This document shows positions 37,840-52,011 of a stretch of 64,000 bases of DNA, piece after piece; position 1 is the first letter of the stretch; each line of letters opens with the position of its first letter. Made by a program: the position numbers and the translations under genes. Location of the stretch: positions 126,392,723-126,456,722 of the forward strand of contig OZ023269.1 of NCBI GenBank assembly GCA_964006375.1, in the 5' to 3' direction. This DNA comes from Tillus elongatus (taxonomy: Eukaryota; Arthropoda; Insecta; Coleoptera; Cleridae). The notes beneath the pieces were generated by a model, which worked only from the letters and a program-made list of their open reading frames with translations, was not told the DNA's origin and made no database searches.

Positions 37840-38085
37840 ATTTTGATTGACTGTCTTATCTTTTAGTCGATTTGTTGATTTTTTTGTAAATGGATGAAAT
37901 ATATACAGTTTTCAAAATATCACTGCTATACACATTTTTCCTATTTTAGCTTCGGCTAGCATATTTTTTTAGATCTAAATAGTTGACTTTATCGTTTGTA
38001 ACAGAGATTTAAATAATCTTAAAACAAATCTGAAGAAACGTGATGTAAAAAACTGAACTTTTGCTTGGCTCCTACTGAAGCACGG
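37840..38085. other. No gene seen
   Basis: Short flank between non-LTR copy 3 and a TA-element. Confidence 0.4.
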
Positions 38086-38087
38086 TG

Positions 38088-38210
38088 TTTTAGTGAATTT
38101 TCGTAGAAAAAATTCACGAATGGGGAGATCCCGACTTTTGAATTTTGAAAAAACTTTTGCAAATGAGCGGGAACTTGGGCCCCTAGAACCCATATCCGGG
38201 GTCAGTTTCA

Positions 38211-38299
<89 letters not shown>

Positions 38300-39345
38300 T
38301 ATATATAGAGGTATGTATGTATCACACCGATAACTCAAAAAATAATTGGCCGATTTTGATAAAATTAGGGACATACCTTCCTTTTGTAAATGGCTTGGAT
38401 AGGTTCGTTAGTGAGGAAAATCGGACGAGGTTTTTTCATTCGAAAAAAAATTATATCTCCGGAATTAACAAAGTAAGGGCAAGCAAATTTGGTACGCGGG
38501 TTTATATCATCATAGGTAAGCTACCTACCAAAATTTAGCTCTGTAGGTTAAAGGGCAAAAAAGTTACAGGCATTTAAAGAAAAATAAATTTGGGTTTTCC
38601 TCAAAACGTCAAAGTCGCGATTTAAAATATCAAAATTGGCAATATTTAGGCAATGAACCTAAAATTAATATGAGCTATGGAAAGAAAATGTCTCAAGAAG
38701 AATGCTTTACAAAGCCTGAACTCTTAGTTTCAATCGCCATTGTCCTTCAATTTACCAAAATATTCCCAGAAAATTCATTAAAATAGACCCTTTCTCTGAT
38801 GCTTTGGCAGTAGTGTTGGCTATAGAGTTTATCGTTTAATGGTATATTTTTGTCAAATTTTCGTAAAAAATCATTAAAGCTCAATATATCCGTTATTATG
38901 CAAATTACGAAAAAAAATTAAAAATTCATTAATTATAGGGTGTCTTGAGCTACATCTTAAAAAATATTTCCACAATTACGGGGTGGCCCATATGACATTG
39001 GTGATTCAAATTTTTTTTTAATCGAACACGCCCTATGTTATTGCATTTTTGTAAGAAAAGAAATTCGGGACGCAGCAAGTGCGTTATGGTAGCGAATTTT
39101 CATTAAATGCTTTAAATTTGAATAGCTCAATTTGCTATTTAACCTATAAGGTTGACCAGGAAACCAGTTTTTTCGGGAACAATTTAAGTTTACTTTCGGA
39201 AATTTTTGTACAATTTTCAAACAATAAAGTTATTTTGATGAAACATGGCACATTGTTTCTACTATATAGATTGATGCCTGCTTTCTTAAAAAAACATGTT
39301 TGCTATTAAAAACATTTTTATGAAAATTCACAACCATAACGCACT
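38088..39345 (+). mobile_element. TA-element copy B, near complete
   Basis: TTTTAGTGAATTTTCGTAG head (38090), TA array 38214-38293, junction TATCACACCGATAACTC, monomer, ACGTCAAAGTCGCGATTT module, TCTCTGATGCTTTGGCAG (38793), GGGTGTCTTGAGCTAC (38939), then the terminal unit from GGGACGCAGCAAGTGCGTTA (39066). The final hairpin is broken (AACGCACTTTTATACTG). Confidence 0.65.
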
Positions 39346-40250
39346 TTTATACTGTTCGCGAGATTGATGCACTGTGTCTGAGCTACTAAGTATTTTTGTT
39401 ATTTTTTGGATAAAACTATAAGCATACAAATTTCACTTCATTCTATACTAGAATCACATTGTAAAACTGACAGCTGTTGAAGTCATAGGCAATCAAAGCT
39501 ATGATAGTAATAGAAAATATCCTTACAGAAAGGTTTCTTCTAAGGCATGAAACACACCTTTGAAGATATTACAATATACGCATCTGATACGCTACAAAGG
39601 TATACACCATCAAATCAATGAAGGAGAAATTTCTGACAAATCTCTCCACTCACTATTGTTGTTCAGTAATCGATACGTCGCTTAATCTTTGCCAAACCGT
39701 TCGGAATAATAAAAATAATTACTGCCTTATTGAATTATGCAACTTTCATAATTGCATGTTTCCTTTGTTTCTTTCTTTGGTAAAAGTCTTTTGCAATTGA
39801 ATGATACCATGTGTCAATAGATGTAGCCGATTATCGAATAGACATTATTATGTTATTATCGATGTGGATAATCTTTATCTGCATTCACACTATTTAAAAC
39901 CTGTAAAAGTCATGCTGTTAATAATGGCGGCTATTAGCTATTGCAATGAGAAAGATTAAAAGCAATCAACATATACAGACAGGAAAAGTTTCAGTTAAAA
40001 ATAGTCGTATTATAATGTGGTGTTATACAATATAATGAAAGGAGAATATTACTGCATTTTACTTCTAGATGTACATATCCGTGTCTGCATATTGGCGGCA
40101 GTCATGAAAGCGACTAGCCTTTGTGTTCTTATAGAATACCTCGAGTTAAAGGTGTCACTGTAAGAAAATAGAGGCGTTGGTTTACTTTCTGTTTAAATTC
40201 TCGTATAATACATCCCCATGCAAACATTTTCAGAGAACATAGACAACTTA
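39346..40250. other. No assigned gene
   Basis: Nothing recognised. At 40069-40159 an acceptor-like CTTCTAG and donor-like CTGTAAGA bracket an open 91-bp stretch, but support is too weak to call an exon. Confidence 0.35.
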
Positions 40251-40254
40251 ATTT

Positions 40255-43084
40255 GAATCGTTTATTTCAGAAACCACCTAAGTGCGCTTTTTTCAACTTT
40301 CGGAAAACTAAAAGAAACTGTTTTGCAGCTTAAGTATAGGTCTAGTCGCCTTCAAATATTTTTTTTAGCAAATCAAGAACATTCTATTGGAATAATCTAT
40401 TTTGTTAATTTTTTTTTCCTTCAAGTTTTTGAGTTATAAATTTTTGAAAAATTTTCACTTAGGTGGTTTTTGCAATAAATTAGTGTAATCCAAAGTGATT
40501 TAAAAAGAAATTAATATTGAAATTAAGTCAAACGATTAATTTTTACCTGTTTTGGTATCAAAGGTAAGAGTAACAGACACACTTAAGTATAAACAAGAGT
40601 GTTTTTATTAGGCATTAAACGGAAAATACTCGTACAAGTAGACTACACGCTACAGTATGTCTATATTATACAAAAGATCTGGTCTATTCAGCTTCTGGCA
40701 TGTCTTCTGGCAACTCGTGGTCAGTTGTTGGCCATTGGATAATGGTGTCGTAGAAGGCTTCATATCCAATAGTGTACTCCATCAACTTTTTAATATCATC
40801 AATCTTATTTTGGTTGATTGGCACCTAAATACAAAAATCTCACTGTGCAAAACCCGATAAATTTTAAAATTTGTTAGGTATGTCCTACAAAAATGTTTAG
40901 CTTAAAGTAAAAATATAAACGTTTGAAATGACCTTGGTAAAATAAAAGTAAACATACCTTCCCCAAAGGATAAGCTTTCTCTGTTGGTAGTTCCGGAGGG
41001 TTGGCAGTTTTTAGCAATGTGAAGGTACATGTTGTTATTCCTCCAATGTATTCGCTTGCGACTAATTTTCCTGGAGTATCCTTGTTGTAGAGAAACTGCT
41101 TGTACTTGGACACTTTGAATGGCTGCTTATTTTCTTTGGGTACGTTCCTGCCTGAAGTCTCGTCCGAATTTGTCATTTTCTTATATGATTTGGGCCACCA
41201 CTTTTTGAAACTGAGAACATCGTCTGATGTGAGGTGATATACAGTAAATCGGCCACACTTACTAGCTTTTAGCATGAGTTCTGCATATTCATCAGGAGTA
41301 TAAATCCTGTCCGTCTTTCTCAAGAGACGCTTTATGCTTCCAAAATCTCTGTCACATGGGGAAAATGAGTGGCCACGTACAGGGAAGTTGTGAGTTATTG
41401 TTTCAAACCGTCCTGAGTCACAGAGGTTTAGTAAAAAACGCACGAATGCATGATTCTTATTTTGGCCTGATGGGCCATCACAAAACAGTATGAGATGCTT
41501 CACATTAACTGGAATGTCATTGAAATAGTTCAGTAGCATTGAACATACTTCGTCTGGGCCTTTGTTTGCTTCGCCCTCATGATAGACATATAGTTTGGAA
41601 GCATTAGTTTTCAAATCGTGTAACGAAAACACATTTACCCAGAGCTGCCTCATATAAAAAACCTCCTGTACAGGTATCTGTGGCAAGGGTAAGTTTTGCA
41701 TATAGTCGAAGGCTAGTGCGACCGTGTTGTCATCTTTGTTTTTGCTTGCCTCATCCATAGCTTTGTAAAACTTCTTTGCTCGCCTTGAGTGTACCATTTT
41801 TTCAGCAGCTACATTTCTTTTAGCATTGTCACTTAAACCCTTGTCTTTCAGTTCGGCCGACAGTCTTTCGCAAGTTGAACACACATCAACTTGTGGCCTT
41901 CCAAAACAGTAGGCAAAGTTCTCTTTGTAGTATTTGTTGTAGAAACTATACTTTACTTTATTTTTTAGATCAGGGTTGTCTAAAATAAACATTGCATGCT
42001 TTTTTGCGACATCAAGCCTAGCGTCAAGATATTTTTTAGGTTTTCCCCATAATGGGTTTCCTTGACATCAAATTTCTCAATGTGCTGCTGTATTCTCACA
42101 TAAACGTTACCTGGAAGTGCGTTTCCACTTCTAGATTTTCCCCTCATATCTAAAGGGCTTTTGTGAAGGACAGAACATTTATTTATTCTTTTGACTCTAT
42201 TGTCAGAAATTTGAAACACTTTCAAGAAAACACCTCTACAAACTTGAGTAAGAACACCATTTACTTTCAAGTTATACTTGTATGAATGGGATTTTCGGTT
42301 TGCCAAGTCACCAGTAGGCACGTCAGGGTTTTCTTGAGCTTGCTCATTATTTTCATTAGGGCTGCGGTTTTTGCGTCTACGTTTCACAGGCATAACCTCC
42401 ATTAAAGCTTGGAGGTACGTGTCTTGGGTGTTTTTACTTTCCAAAGAGTAAAATGTTTCCCATTGTTCTCGTATTATTTCATCCGTAAGTTTCAAATAAC
42501 ATTTCAAATGGCACTTACAGTTTACATCATTCAGCGGGGCTTTGCTGGGAACTTCTTTTCCTTTGTACGAGACGTACTGCAATCCTTTGAGCCTAGCATT
42601 CCGAATAATGTTCCCTTGGTATTTTTCTTCCTGCACAACTCCATGCCTACGCTTGGGATTAGGTTCATCATCCGAACTATCAGACATGGCTTAAGAACTA
42701 TAATAATGTATGATAAACCACAAAATAACACCTTATTTTTCACCGAAAACGCACGAAAAAAAATATTATCCACTCAGTGTTTGGATGTCGATAACCTTCG
42801 ATACAAACTACAAACAAAACAGCGAGCCACGGAACACGTGACAGGTGTCGTCAAGGCCGCCAACCGTCGCGAGTGAAATCTACCGCAGAAAGAACCTATG
42901 CGACGGCGCTTGGGTTTTGTCTGAAATTAACGGATTCTTTTTAAGGCTGCCAAATAGCATCGGTGATATGGAACAAAGGTTATTTCTGCGCTAAACGATG
43001 TATTCACCTCCGAAGTGAACAGTACCAACAAAACAACATTTTTGGAATTTTTTTCGCTTAGGTGGTTTCTGAAATAAACGATTC
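40255..43084 (-). mobile_element. DNA transposon, probably Sola-like
   Basis: Terminal inverted repeats of about 28 bp (GAATCGTTTATTTCAGAAAC and CACCTAAG inward) at 40255-40284 and 43055-43084, flanked by ATTT on both sides (40251-40254 and 43085-43088), a 4-bp target duplication. An additional inverted copy of ACTTAGGTGGTTTTTGCAAT lies at 40457. Length 2830 bp with one long minus-strand coding region. Four-base duplications and this protein type point to Sola, but I could not compare sequences. Confidence 0.75.
40874..42687 (-). pseudogene. Sola-like transposase (DUF7869-type), one frameshift
   Basis: About 600 codons in two frames. Frame 1 (42687-41980) starts MSDSSDDEPNPKRRHG, with a Cys-bearing segment VNCKCHLKCYLKL and a basic NLS-like PVKRRRKNR. 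Frame 2 (41992-40874) has the zinc-like CFGRPQVDVCSTC, then DYMQNLPLPQ, ILFCDGPSGQNKN and HSFSPCDRDFGSIKRLLR, acidic positions that fit a DDE/D nuclease core. Reading across the GGTTTTCCCC homopolymers near 42042-42051 with one base fewer or more joins the frames. So one indel (or a sequencing error) separates it from an intact gene. Element assignment is less sure than the coding call. Confidence 0.75.
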
Positions 43085-43455
43085 ATTTAAAAAAAACTAA
43101 AAAATATTGTCATATATTTGATAAATGACATATTTTGGTAAACGTCACTAGAATTTGTTTTAATTAGTGCTAGAAAATTTTCACATTTTGGTCGGTTATA
43201 ATCGTTTTCGAAAAAAAACTGTTTTTACTAATCTTGATAACCAGGCTTTTAAAACAGACTAACCGGACGATATATTAACCGTCAGTCGGTTAAATAACCG
43301 ATCGATTGAGAGGCTAAACGACTAATTGGTTGAACGTTTTAATGACCGATCAATTAAACGCTTAGATACCCACCCGATCGTTAATTGTTCAGCTGTCTAA
43401 AAACAATTATCTAAAAGATTCTTAATATTTTACGTCAACGAACGGTAAAAATTTG
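43085..43455. other. No gene seen
   Basis: AT-rich flank. 43255-43390 has a loosely repeated ACCGATCG/GGTTAAACG pattern. Confidence 0.4.
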
Positions 43456-43459
43456 CGTA

Positions 43460-44121
43460 ATGTCTTGGTGCAGATATCGCTCTAGTAACCCTTCTTATAC
43501 CTGTGGATGGTGCAAAAGTCAGTCGGTTTCAAATGATCCTGAAGCAGCTCTAGCCAATGGCAATATTGTTACAATAAGACTGAAAACCATGCCTGTTCAT
43601 GAAATAGTGACTCAATTAGAAAGCGCAGTCCCAAATATAGAGACCACCTAAGCTGAAGAAAAAATATTCGGGGCATGGAGGGGGCAAAACCACCCAAACA
43701 GCAACGTAGTACCAGAGAAAGGACAACTCTTAAGGTACTCAAACCAAACCGAGATAATGCCATATTACCAGATAACACCGAAAATTCTACTGTCATTATA
43801 GACGCAAAGGAGTTTAATAGAAAAGTAGTGGAATTACTTTCACCGGAGACATACAAAAATGTGACCAAACATCAATTATTAAAAGGAAAACAATTTTGTT
43901 CATTGAACGTACCAACTGGAAATAGTAAACAAAGAAAATCCATCAACTGTCGAAGAACCGCCCACTATGCTAAAAGAGAAGAAATATGCTTACTAAAGGT
44001 CATTGCGAGAGAAGAGACAATATTGTTAGATATTTGTAAGACACACTTGAAGAAAGGAGAAACGACCAAGAGAAAAACTTGTAGAAAAGCTGGTCTAATT
44101 ACCTACATAAAGTTACTATGA
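43460..44121 (+). pseudogene. Penelope-like element N-terminal RT region
   Basis: Two frames. The first (43460-43651) contains MPVHEIVTQLESAVPNIE. The second (43675-44121) has LKPNRDNAILPDNTENSTVI followed by IDAKEFNRKVVELLSPETYK, matching in order the N-terminal stretch of Penelope-like RTs, where a 'DKGNATVVMD..EY..K...LL.D.TY' pattern is usual. The catalytic RT part does not follow; the later codons are not recognisable. Same strand polarity could not be linked to the 15-kb relic. Confidence 0.55.
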
Positions 44122-45408
44122 AATGTAATCTGCAGCTGGATAATCAAATCAGCTTTTGGAGATCACAAAAGAGATTAACTGTTGACACTTAAACAAATCT
44201 AATATCATCGCCGGTCGAAAATTATTAGTTGCTTGGTAATGAAGTCATATTTTGGCAAAACTTTTTATTTTATGAAAGTAAGTTAACATGTTTTTATTAC
44301 TTTTGTTTAATAGGTGCCATACACAGGGCCAGTCATATATTTGGAACAATATGAATATCTAAAAAATAAATTAAAAAAAAATAATTAAAAGATAGATTGA
44401 TTTCTTGGAATTATATGTGTGACTACAGCACTTTTTGGCAGCTTAAATTATCACCTTGACAATAACAAACCTTTTCTTCAATTAAAAATCTATTTTGTCT
44501 TTAAAATCTATGCAATATTATGCGTACAGAGTCGTCCAATTTTAACAGGGTTGGATAATACACGTTTGCCCCATGAATTAAAAAAAATTAAACCATGATC
44601 ACAGGATAAGAAAAATAAATGTTGAAAAGGTATTCCACCCTTTTCAAAATATAAGTTTATTTTTATGTTTATAAATTTTAAGTTTATCTAATTATTCCAG
44701 ATATATGCCGGGGTCTGTAGTTGTAGTGTACGGATATAGAAAATATTCTAGGTACAGTCCTGGTAAAGGTATCGTCTCAAATGACTTAGCACATACGCCA
44801 GAGATGGCAGCTATCTACATGTTAAATCGATTTTTAAAACGTTTTCTTTCGGCTATAACATTCATGTTGTGAAAGGAGAATTCTTGGAGCATTTATATCA
44901 AATTAATCTTGAATAGGCGTATTAACGTTGCTTACCAGTAGCGTTGTGATCTTCATTTGTGTTGATTCAACTCAATTCACAATTGCAACAATAGTAGTAA
45001 TCGTAATACTGCCTCTAAAAAACATATTCACTGAAGGTATTTATGTTCTACACAAATTTTCATAAGAAAGGTTTCTCCACAAGCAGTCCAATTTTCTCTA
45101 CTCAAGGAATATGATTTAGAATGGCTTTGGAATGAGAAATAACGATTTCTTAGCAATCTGCGTATATAGTTCCAATTTGCTTACATATAGAAAATTAGTT
45201 CTTCCTTAGATCAAATTAAATAATGACTGATACAAAAACTTTTTCTGCGATTTTGTTTTGTCGTTTCTGTAGCACTAGAAAATTATTTTTTAATATTATT
45301 TAATTTATATTACTTTTTTGTTGTTAGATGATTGACTAAACATCAGGTGATTTTTTAACGTCATTGTCATACAAGTATTTAATAAAGGAGATACATTTGT
45401 GTGTTTGT
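44122..45408. other. No gene seen
   Basis: About 1.3 kb of AT-rich sequence with no assigned feature. Confidence 0.45.
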
Positions 45409-45410
45409 TT

Positions 45411-45540
45411 TAGTGAATTTTCTTCAAAAAAATTAACTAATGAGGAGATCCCGACTTTTGAATTTTGAAAAAATTTCTTCAAATGAGCGCTAGTTCGACC
45501 CCCTAGAACACATATCCGGGGTCAGTTTCGATTTTTATAT

Positions 45541-45635
<95 letters not shown>

Positions 45636-45769
45636 ACACCGATAACTCAAAAAATAATACGCCGATTTTGACTAAATTTGGTAAGTAACTTCCTTTTGCA
45701 AGTGGCTTAAATAAATTCTTTATCCAGGAAAATCGGTCGAGGTTTTCTCGGAAAATTTTGTGTTTTCTT

Positions 45770-45855
<86 letters not shown>

Positions 45856-46207
45856 CGGAAATAACACAGTAAGGTCAACCAAATTTGGCACTCAGGTTTA
45901 TATCGCTATGTGTAAATTACTTACCAAAATTTAGCTCTATAGGTCAAAAGACAAAAAAGTTATAGGCATTTAAAAAACATAAATTGTGGTTTTCCTCGAA
46001 ACGTCAAAGTCGCGATTTAAAACGTCAAAATTGGCAATGTTTAGTCAAATAACTTGAATCTAATATGGGCTATGGAAAGAAAATGTCTCGAGAAGAATGT
46101 TTTATAAACCCTGAAGTCTAAATTTCAACCATCATTGGCCTTCATTTTACTAATGTTTCCAGGAAATTCATTTGAAATAGACTCTTTCTCTGATGCTTGG
46201 CAATAGT
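45411..46207 (+). mobile_element. TA-element with two (TA)n arrays, interrupted
   Basis: Head at 45411, TA array 1 (45545-45622) at the usual site, monomer, then TA array 2 (45774-45852) inside the monomer, where other copies read TTTATATCTCCGGAA. The element continues to TCTCTGATGCTTGGCAATAG, where a non-LTR element is inserted. Confidence 0.7.
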
Positions 46208-46433
46208 TTTTTTTTGATACAGGAGAGAGAGATGCCTCATGCAGACCTCATTCACGGCCCCGTAGGTGCCGTGGGATATCGAGGTACTGTGATACTCGTA
46301 CTCTTAGTACCCCTACTCACTAAAACTTCCTCCCAGGGAGTACCGGACCTTAGTCCATACCTCCGTCGGAAAGATTTCACACAATAACTTTTTGGGTATG
46401 AATGTTTCCATTTTGTTTTTGCCGCGGGGGCGC

Positions 46434-47850
46434 TTAGCGGGTAAGTATAAGCTTTGGACGCTTATGCTTGTGTGGAAGTTGCTCGTCGTAGTCGGTGACA
46501 CTACGGAGAAGAGCATTTGGGTGAGAAGCGGCTTTTGCGAACTGGGTTGTGGATAATTGAGTTATAAACTCAAGTATCGACGGCATTTGCAGATCAGAGT
46601 GAATCTGACTGTTTTGGACAAACCATGGCGCTCTGGTAACCATTCTCAGAATTTTGTTCTGGCTGATTTGAAGGGTCTTGATGTGTGTAGCGGCTGCGGT
46701 GGCCCATGCAGGTGATGCATAGGTCAAGGCTGGCCGGATAAGACTTTGTACATGAGCAAATTATTGTTCATGGACAATTTGGAATTTCTATTTAGAAGTG
46801 GGAACAGCTTCGAAATGAACATCGAGGCTTTTTTTCGAGCGTGATCGACATGGGGGCGCCATGTTTAGTGTTTGTCTAGAAAAACCCCGAGGTATTTGGC
46901 GGAATCTTGCCAGGGGATTAGACGGTTGTCTAATGAAACGTGATCGTGAGGTGTGTCTCCTCTTGGAAAATAGGACAGCTGAACATTTATCCGGGTTTAT
47001 GTCTAGAAGGGATTTCCTATACTATGATTGCAGCTCAACTACGGCGGTCTGAAGTCGTTCGGTTATTATCCTCGGCTGAGTGGAGCTGCTGAGGATGGTA
47101 GTGTCGTCTGCGTATGTCACGTTTAGGGGGGCTGTCGGAATGTCAGCGACAAATATATTGTACAGCAAAGGGGAGATAGCAGAACTCTGCGGGAGACCAG
47201 GCGTGGCTGGGTACGTTCTAGATCTGGCTTCCAGATGTTTGACCTGGTACTTCCTCTGTTGCAGGTATGACCTGATTAGAAGAATCAGAGGGAGAGGATG
47301 ATTAAATGATATAAGTTTGTTTGGGAGGCCCGCATGCCAAACCCTATAGAAGGCTTGAGCAATGTTAAAATCAAATAATAATGCCAGATTTAGGAATTAT
47401 TTGATCTTATATAAAATTAATAATTTTGGCAAAAATATGGTATGTGGAGATAGAGTGATAGTTAAGATGGTGTATTGAAGTGGTTTAGATCTATCATAAA
47501 TGAAGGCAATGGGTGAAGCATTAGATTGAAGAAATAAAAGTGGAGAAAATTTTTTACCTCGTTGTCAAAATTTGAAGTTTGCTGAATTTGATATATTATT
47601 GTCACATTGCTTTAGATATAACTTTTAAAATTATGCAAATGTACAGCACAGTCTCAGACTTATTGTATAGGCATACTGTATAATTTTTATCAATGGATAA
47701 ATTATAATAAATAAAATAATAATAAATGTCAAGAAATATTGCACCAGTTGACTTGTTTATATTAAATCCTTCGGTGATGTTTTCCACCACTCGAAGGACT
47801 TGGTCAGTGGTGGAGTGCTGGTGTCTGAAGCCGAATTGCTCATCCGGTAG
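46434..47850 (-). pseudogene. Jockey-type reverse transcriptase, broken
   Basis: Minus strand: EQFGFRHQHSTTDQVLRVVE near 47800, IFLDI interrupted, then AQAFYRVWHAGLPNKL near 47330, PQSSAISPLLYNIFVADIP near 47170, VTYADDTTIL near 47110 (YADD intact), and the open C-terminal frame 46434-46727 (MTYASPAWATAAATHIKTLQ, typical of jockey). A stop near 47040 and several frameshifts are present. A 359-bp insert splits the first catalytic motif. Confidence 0.85.
47366..47724. mobile_element. 359-bp insertion in RT catalytic motif, 5-bp duplication
   Basis: AATGT stands at 47361-47365 and 47725-47729. Skipping the insert and one AATGT restores an uninterrupted reading frame through the FLDI..AF motif. 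The insert is AT-rich, has no open frame and no clear terminal inverted repeats. Confidence 0.7.
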
Positions 47851-47857
47851 GATATGA

Positions 47858-48276
47858 TTATACCTTTCTTTTATTAATGGCTTGGATGAGCTCGTTAGCC
47901 AGGAAAATCCGACAAGGTTTTCCGGGAAAATTTTGAGTTTTCTTTCGAAAAAACTTCTTTTCTCCGAAAATTACAAATTTATTTTAATGAAATTTGATGG
48001 ATATGTTGCCTTGCGAAAGACCTTTCTACGCACCAAAATTCAATTTTATAAGTTTACAAAGAATTGAGTTATTCAATTTTTTATTTTTTTTAGAAAAAAA
48101 AAATTTTCTCCCGAAAATTACAAAGTTCTTTTAATGAAATTTGGTGAATATGTTGCGTAAGGAAAGACCTTACTACATACCAAAATTAATTTTTCTAAGT
48201 TTATCGAAAATTTAGTTATTCAAATTTGAAGCATTTAATAAAATTCACTACCATAAGGCACTTGCTGCATCCCGAA
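47858..48276 (+). mobile_element. TA-element tail (second monomer subtype)
   Basis: CTTTCTTTTATTAATGGCTT, monomers with TTACAAAGTTCTTTTAATGA and the 3' terminus AAAATTCACTACCATAAGGC plus TTGCTGCATCCCGAAC. The next TA-element begins within two bases, a direct tail-to-head junction. Confidence 0.65.
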
Positions 48277-48278
48277 CT

Positions 48279-49680
<1,402 letters not shown>

Positions 49681-49684
49681 ATTT

Positions 49685-50940
49685 TTTATAATTTAAATAT
49701 GTTGATTGTTAACGAGAAAACAACTGTAAACATAGATAATAACATTATTTATTTTTGATCATTATAATTTTTTAATTACCTACAGCTAAACATAATATCT
49801 AACCATTATTTTCAGTGCAAACTCTACACCTGTCTATCAAGCCAAATTCAACAGTGGCGATCTCAATAGTATAGTTTTTCTGCGGAAACTAATGAAATAT
49901 TACAGAAGACAGAATCATCCCAAATACCCCCAAACTAATAACCGTGTGTTGGGCACTATATACATATTTCGACCTCTGTCGAATATGTAGCTAGCTCATA
50001 ACGCTCTGTTATTATTTTTGTGGTTTTTGTGGCGATTATGCTTTTTATTTCACAGTTTTTACCCGGTGTCCAACGTCGGTTGTTTAATATAAGTTAATTT
50101 GTTGATCTATTGTATATTTTTTTACAATATTAATGAAAAATGGAATGAACGAAATGCCATCATATGTGATATTCTCGAAAGCAATACAATCCTTGAAATA
50201 TCTCGTTGGTTTGGTACCCAACAAACTACGTGTGTATTAGAATGGAAAAAACATGAATTAGTGTAGATGCATTCAGTGTAAATATAATGTAATTAATTCG
50301 GTATGTTAGAACCAGGAGTGGAAATCATAATGCAGATTCAACACAACATTAACCATAGCAGTACAGAAAGATCAAAACTGGGAGATTAATAGAGTTCGCC
50401 AAACTATAATGCTTTAGAGTTGTAAACTAAACAGAGAATAGCTGTAGGTTTATTAGAAATAATGGAAATTTTGGAGCATATTCAAATTAGAATGGAAACT
50501 GTTTTGCCAATAGTGGAAGAGGAATTAGAATGATAAAGTTTTGTACAGATTTAAACAGCTGTAATGCATACCTAAACATATGTAAGTTGGTAGAGCAATG
50601 TCCATAATTATTGGGATTGTTTTAAGCTAAATTCCATGAAATATAGTGCCAAAACTTCTTCACAAATATCAGTGGCTTAAAAGGCTTTATACTATGTATT
50701 ATGTGCACTGGCTTTCTGTTAAACTGGATTAGGGTTTATATCACATCGTAATAGAGAATCAGGCACAAGGAGTAAAACTCCACTGTTCTAAGAAATTTAC
50801 TATCGCATTAAATAATTTTATTTTAATTCAGAATTGAAGAAAACCTACAAAAGTAAATAGTATAAAAATATCAAACGTTAGCAAAAACATGTATAAACTA
50901 CAAATACAAGATAGCAGCGAAAATAAGCTTTAAAAAGTCT
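49685..50940. other. No gene seen
   Basis: AT-rich; 50140-50260 has a short helix-turn-helix-like reading (ILEISRWFGTQQTTCVLEWK) that might be a transposase N-terminus, too short to call. Confidence 0.4.
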
Positions 50941-50942
50941 GG

Positions 50943-51640
50943 ACGCAGCAAGTCCGTTATGGAAGTGAATTTTTGTAAAAATGCTTTGAATAGCAAATAT
51001 GTCTTTTTAATGCAAGCAGTCATCAATTTGGTTACCGGTATAACCTATATATTATAAACAATGTGCCATATTTTCTCAAAATAACTTATTGTTTGAAAAT
51101 GTAGAAAAATTTTCCGACAATAAACTTTAAATGTTGGTTTCCTAGCCAACAAACCTTAGGTTAATAGCAAATTGTGTTAATGAAGTTTCAAGCATTTAAT
51201 GAAAATTTGCTACCAAAACACACTTACTGCGTCTCGATGTTTTTTCTTACAAACATATTTCGATAAAAAATGCAATAAAATAAGAGTGTTCGAAAAAAAA
51301 TTGTAGGGATCACCAACGACTTTTCGGCGAGCTTGTGATTGTCAAAATAATTTTATAAGATGCAGCTCAAGACACCCTATAATTAACTTATACAATTTTT
51401 TATCGTCTCTTGTATAATAATAATTATATTGAGCTTTACCGTAGAAATGCGTCACTTTGTATATATGTAAACAGATAAAAACTGAACGTAACCCCGGATA
51501 TGGATTCTAGGGGGCCTAGTTTGCGCTTATTTGAAGAAATCTTTTTAAAATTCTAAAGTCGCGATCTCCTCATTGACGAATTTTTTGTACAAAAATTAGC
51601 TAAAAATTATAGATCGTTAAACCATAAACTTAACTAAAAC
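50943..51640 (-). mobile_element. TA-element copy, minus strand, unexpanded type
   Basis: Terminal unit 50943-51236 bounded by inverted hairpins, then the module order of the family read backwards to CCCCGGATATGGATTCTAGG (51492) and AAAAATTAGCTAAAA (51594). At the array site it has only GTATATATGTAAAC. Confidence 0.6.
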
Positions 51641-51649
51641 TACCGCCAA

Positions 51650-52010
51650 AGCATCAGAGAGAAAATAACTAACCTGTTGCATATCAGCCCTTTTTATAAA
51701 ACTTCGATCCTTTATATCTGTTCACAAAACATAACGAACACTGTTTAGTCCACCCACTAACATTAATAAAATTATAAAGGAATAATTTGCAGTTGTATAT
51801 TAAAATTCCCAAATAACTCAAATAATTTGTCAACTGAAATTTAAAACAGATAAACGATCTAATAATATACGATAAATGTCAGCGTGTAACTGACCTGCGC
51901 AATGATATCAGATGTTCCGTTGCTAGGTAACGACTCAGACATACTAGATCTCATATACCTATAAACAAGTTTTTACAATTGTCAATAAAAAGCGGGGATA
52001 TTAAAAATAA
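51650..52010. other. No gene seen
   Basis: Unassigned flank between two TA-element remnants. Confidence 0.4.
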
Positions 52011-52011
52011 A

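Larger units (their letters stand above)
46208..47857 (-). mobile_element. Jockey-type non-LTR retrotransposon, 5'-truncated
   Basis: Minus strand; an A-tail (T run at 46207-46217) and a GC-richer 3' UTR (46218-46433), then RT coding to about 47850. It lies inside TA-element sequence on both sides, so it is a younger insertion. It is a different family from copies 1-3. Confidence 0.82.

Noticed and set aside
40069..40159. Candidate 91-bp exon with CTAG acceptor and GTAAGA donor
   Set aside because: Pyrimidine tract is weak, and one open frame in 91 bp is expected by chance.
42409..42876. 155-codon plus-strand frame
   Set aside because: Antisense to the Sola-like transposase N-terminus; no motifs.
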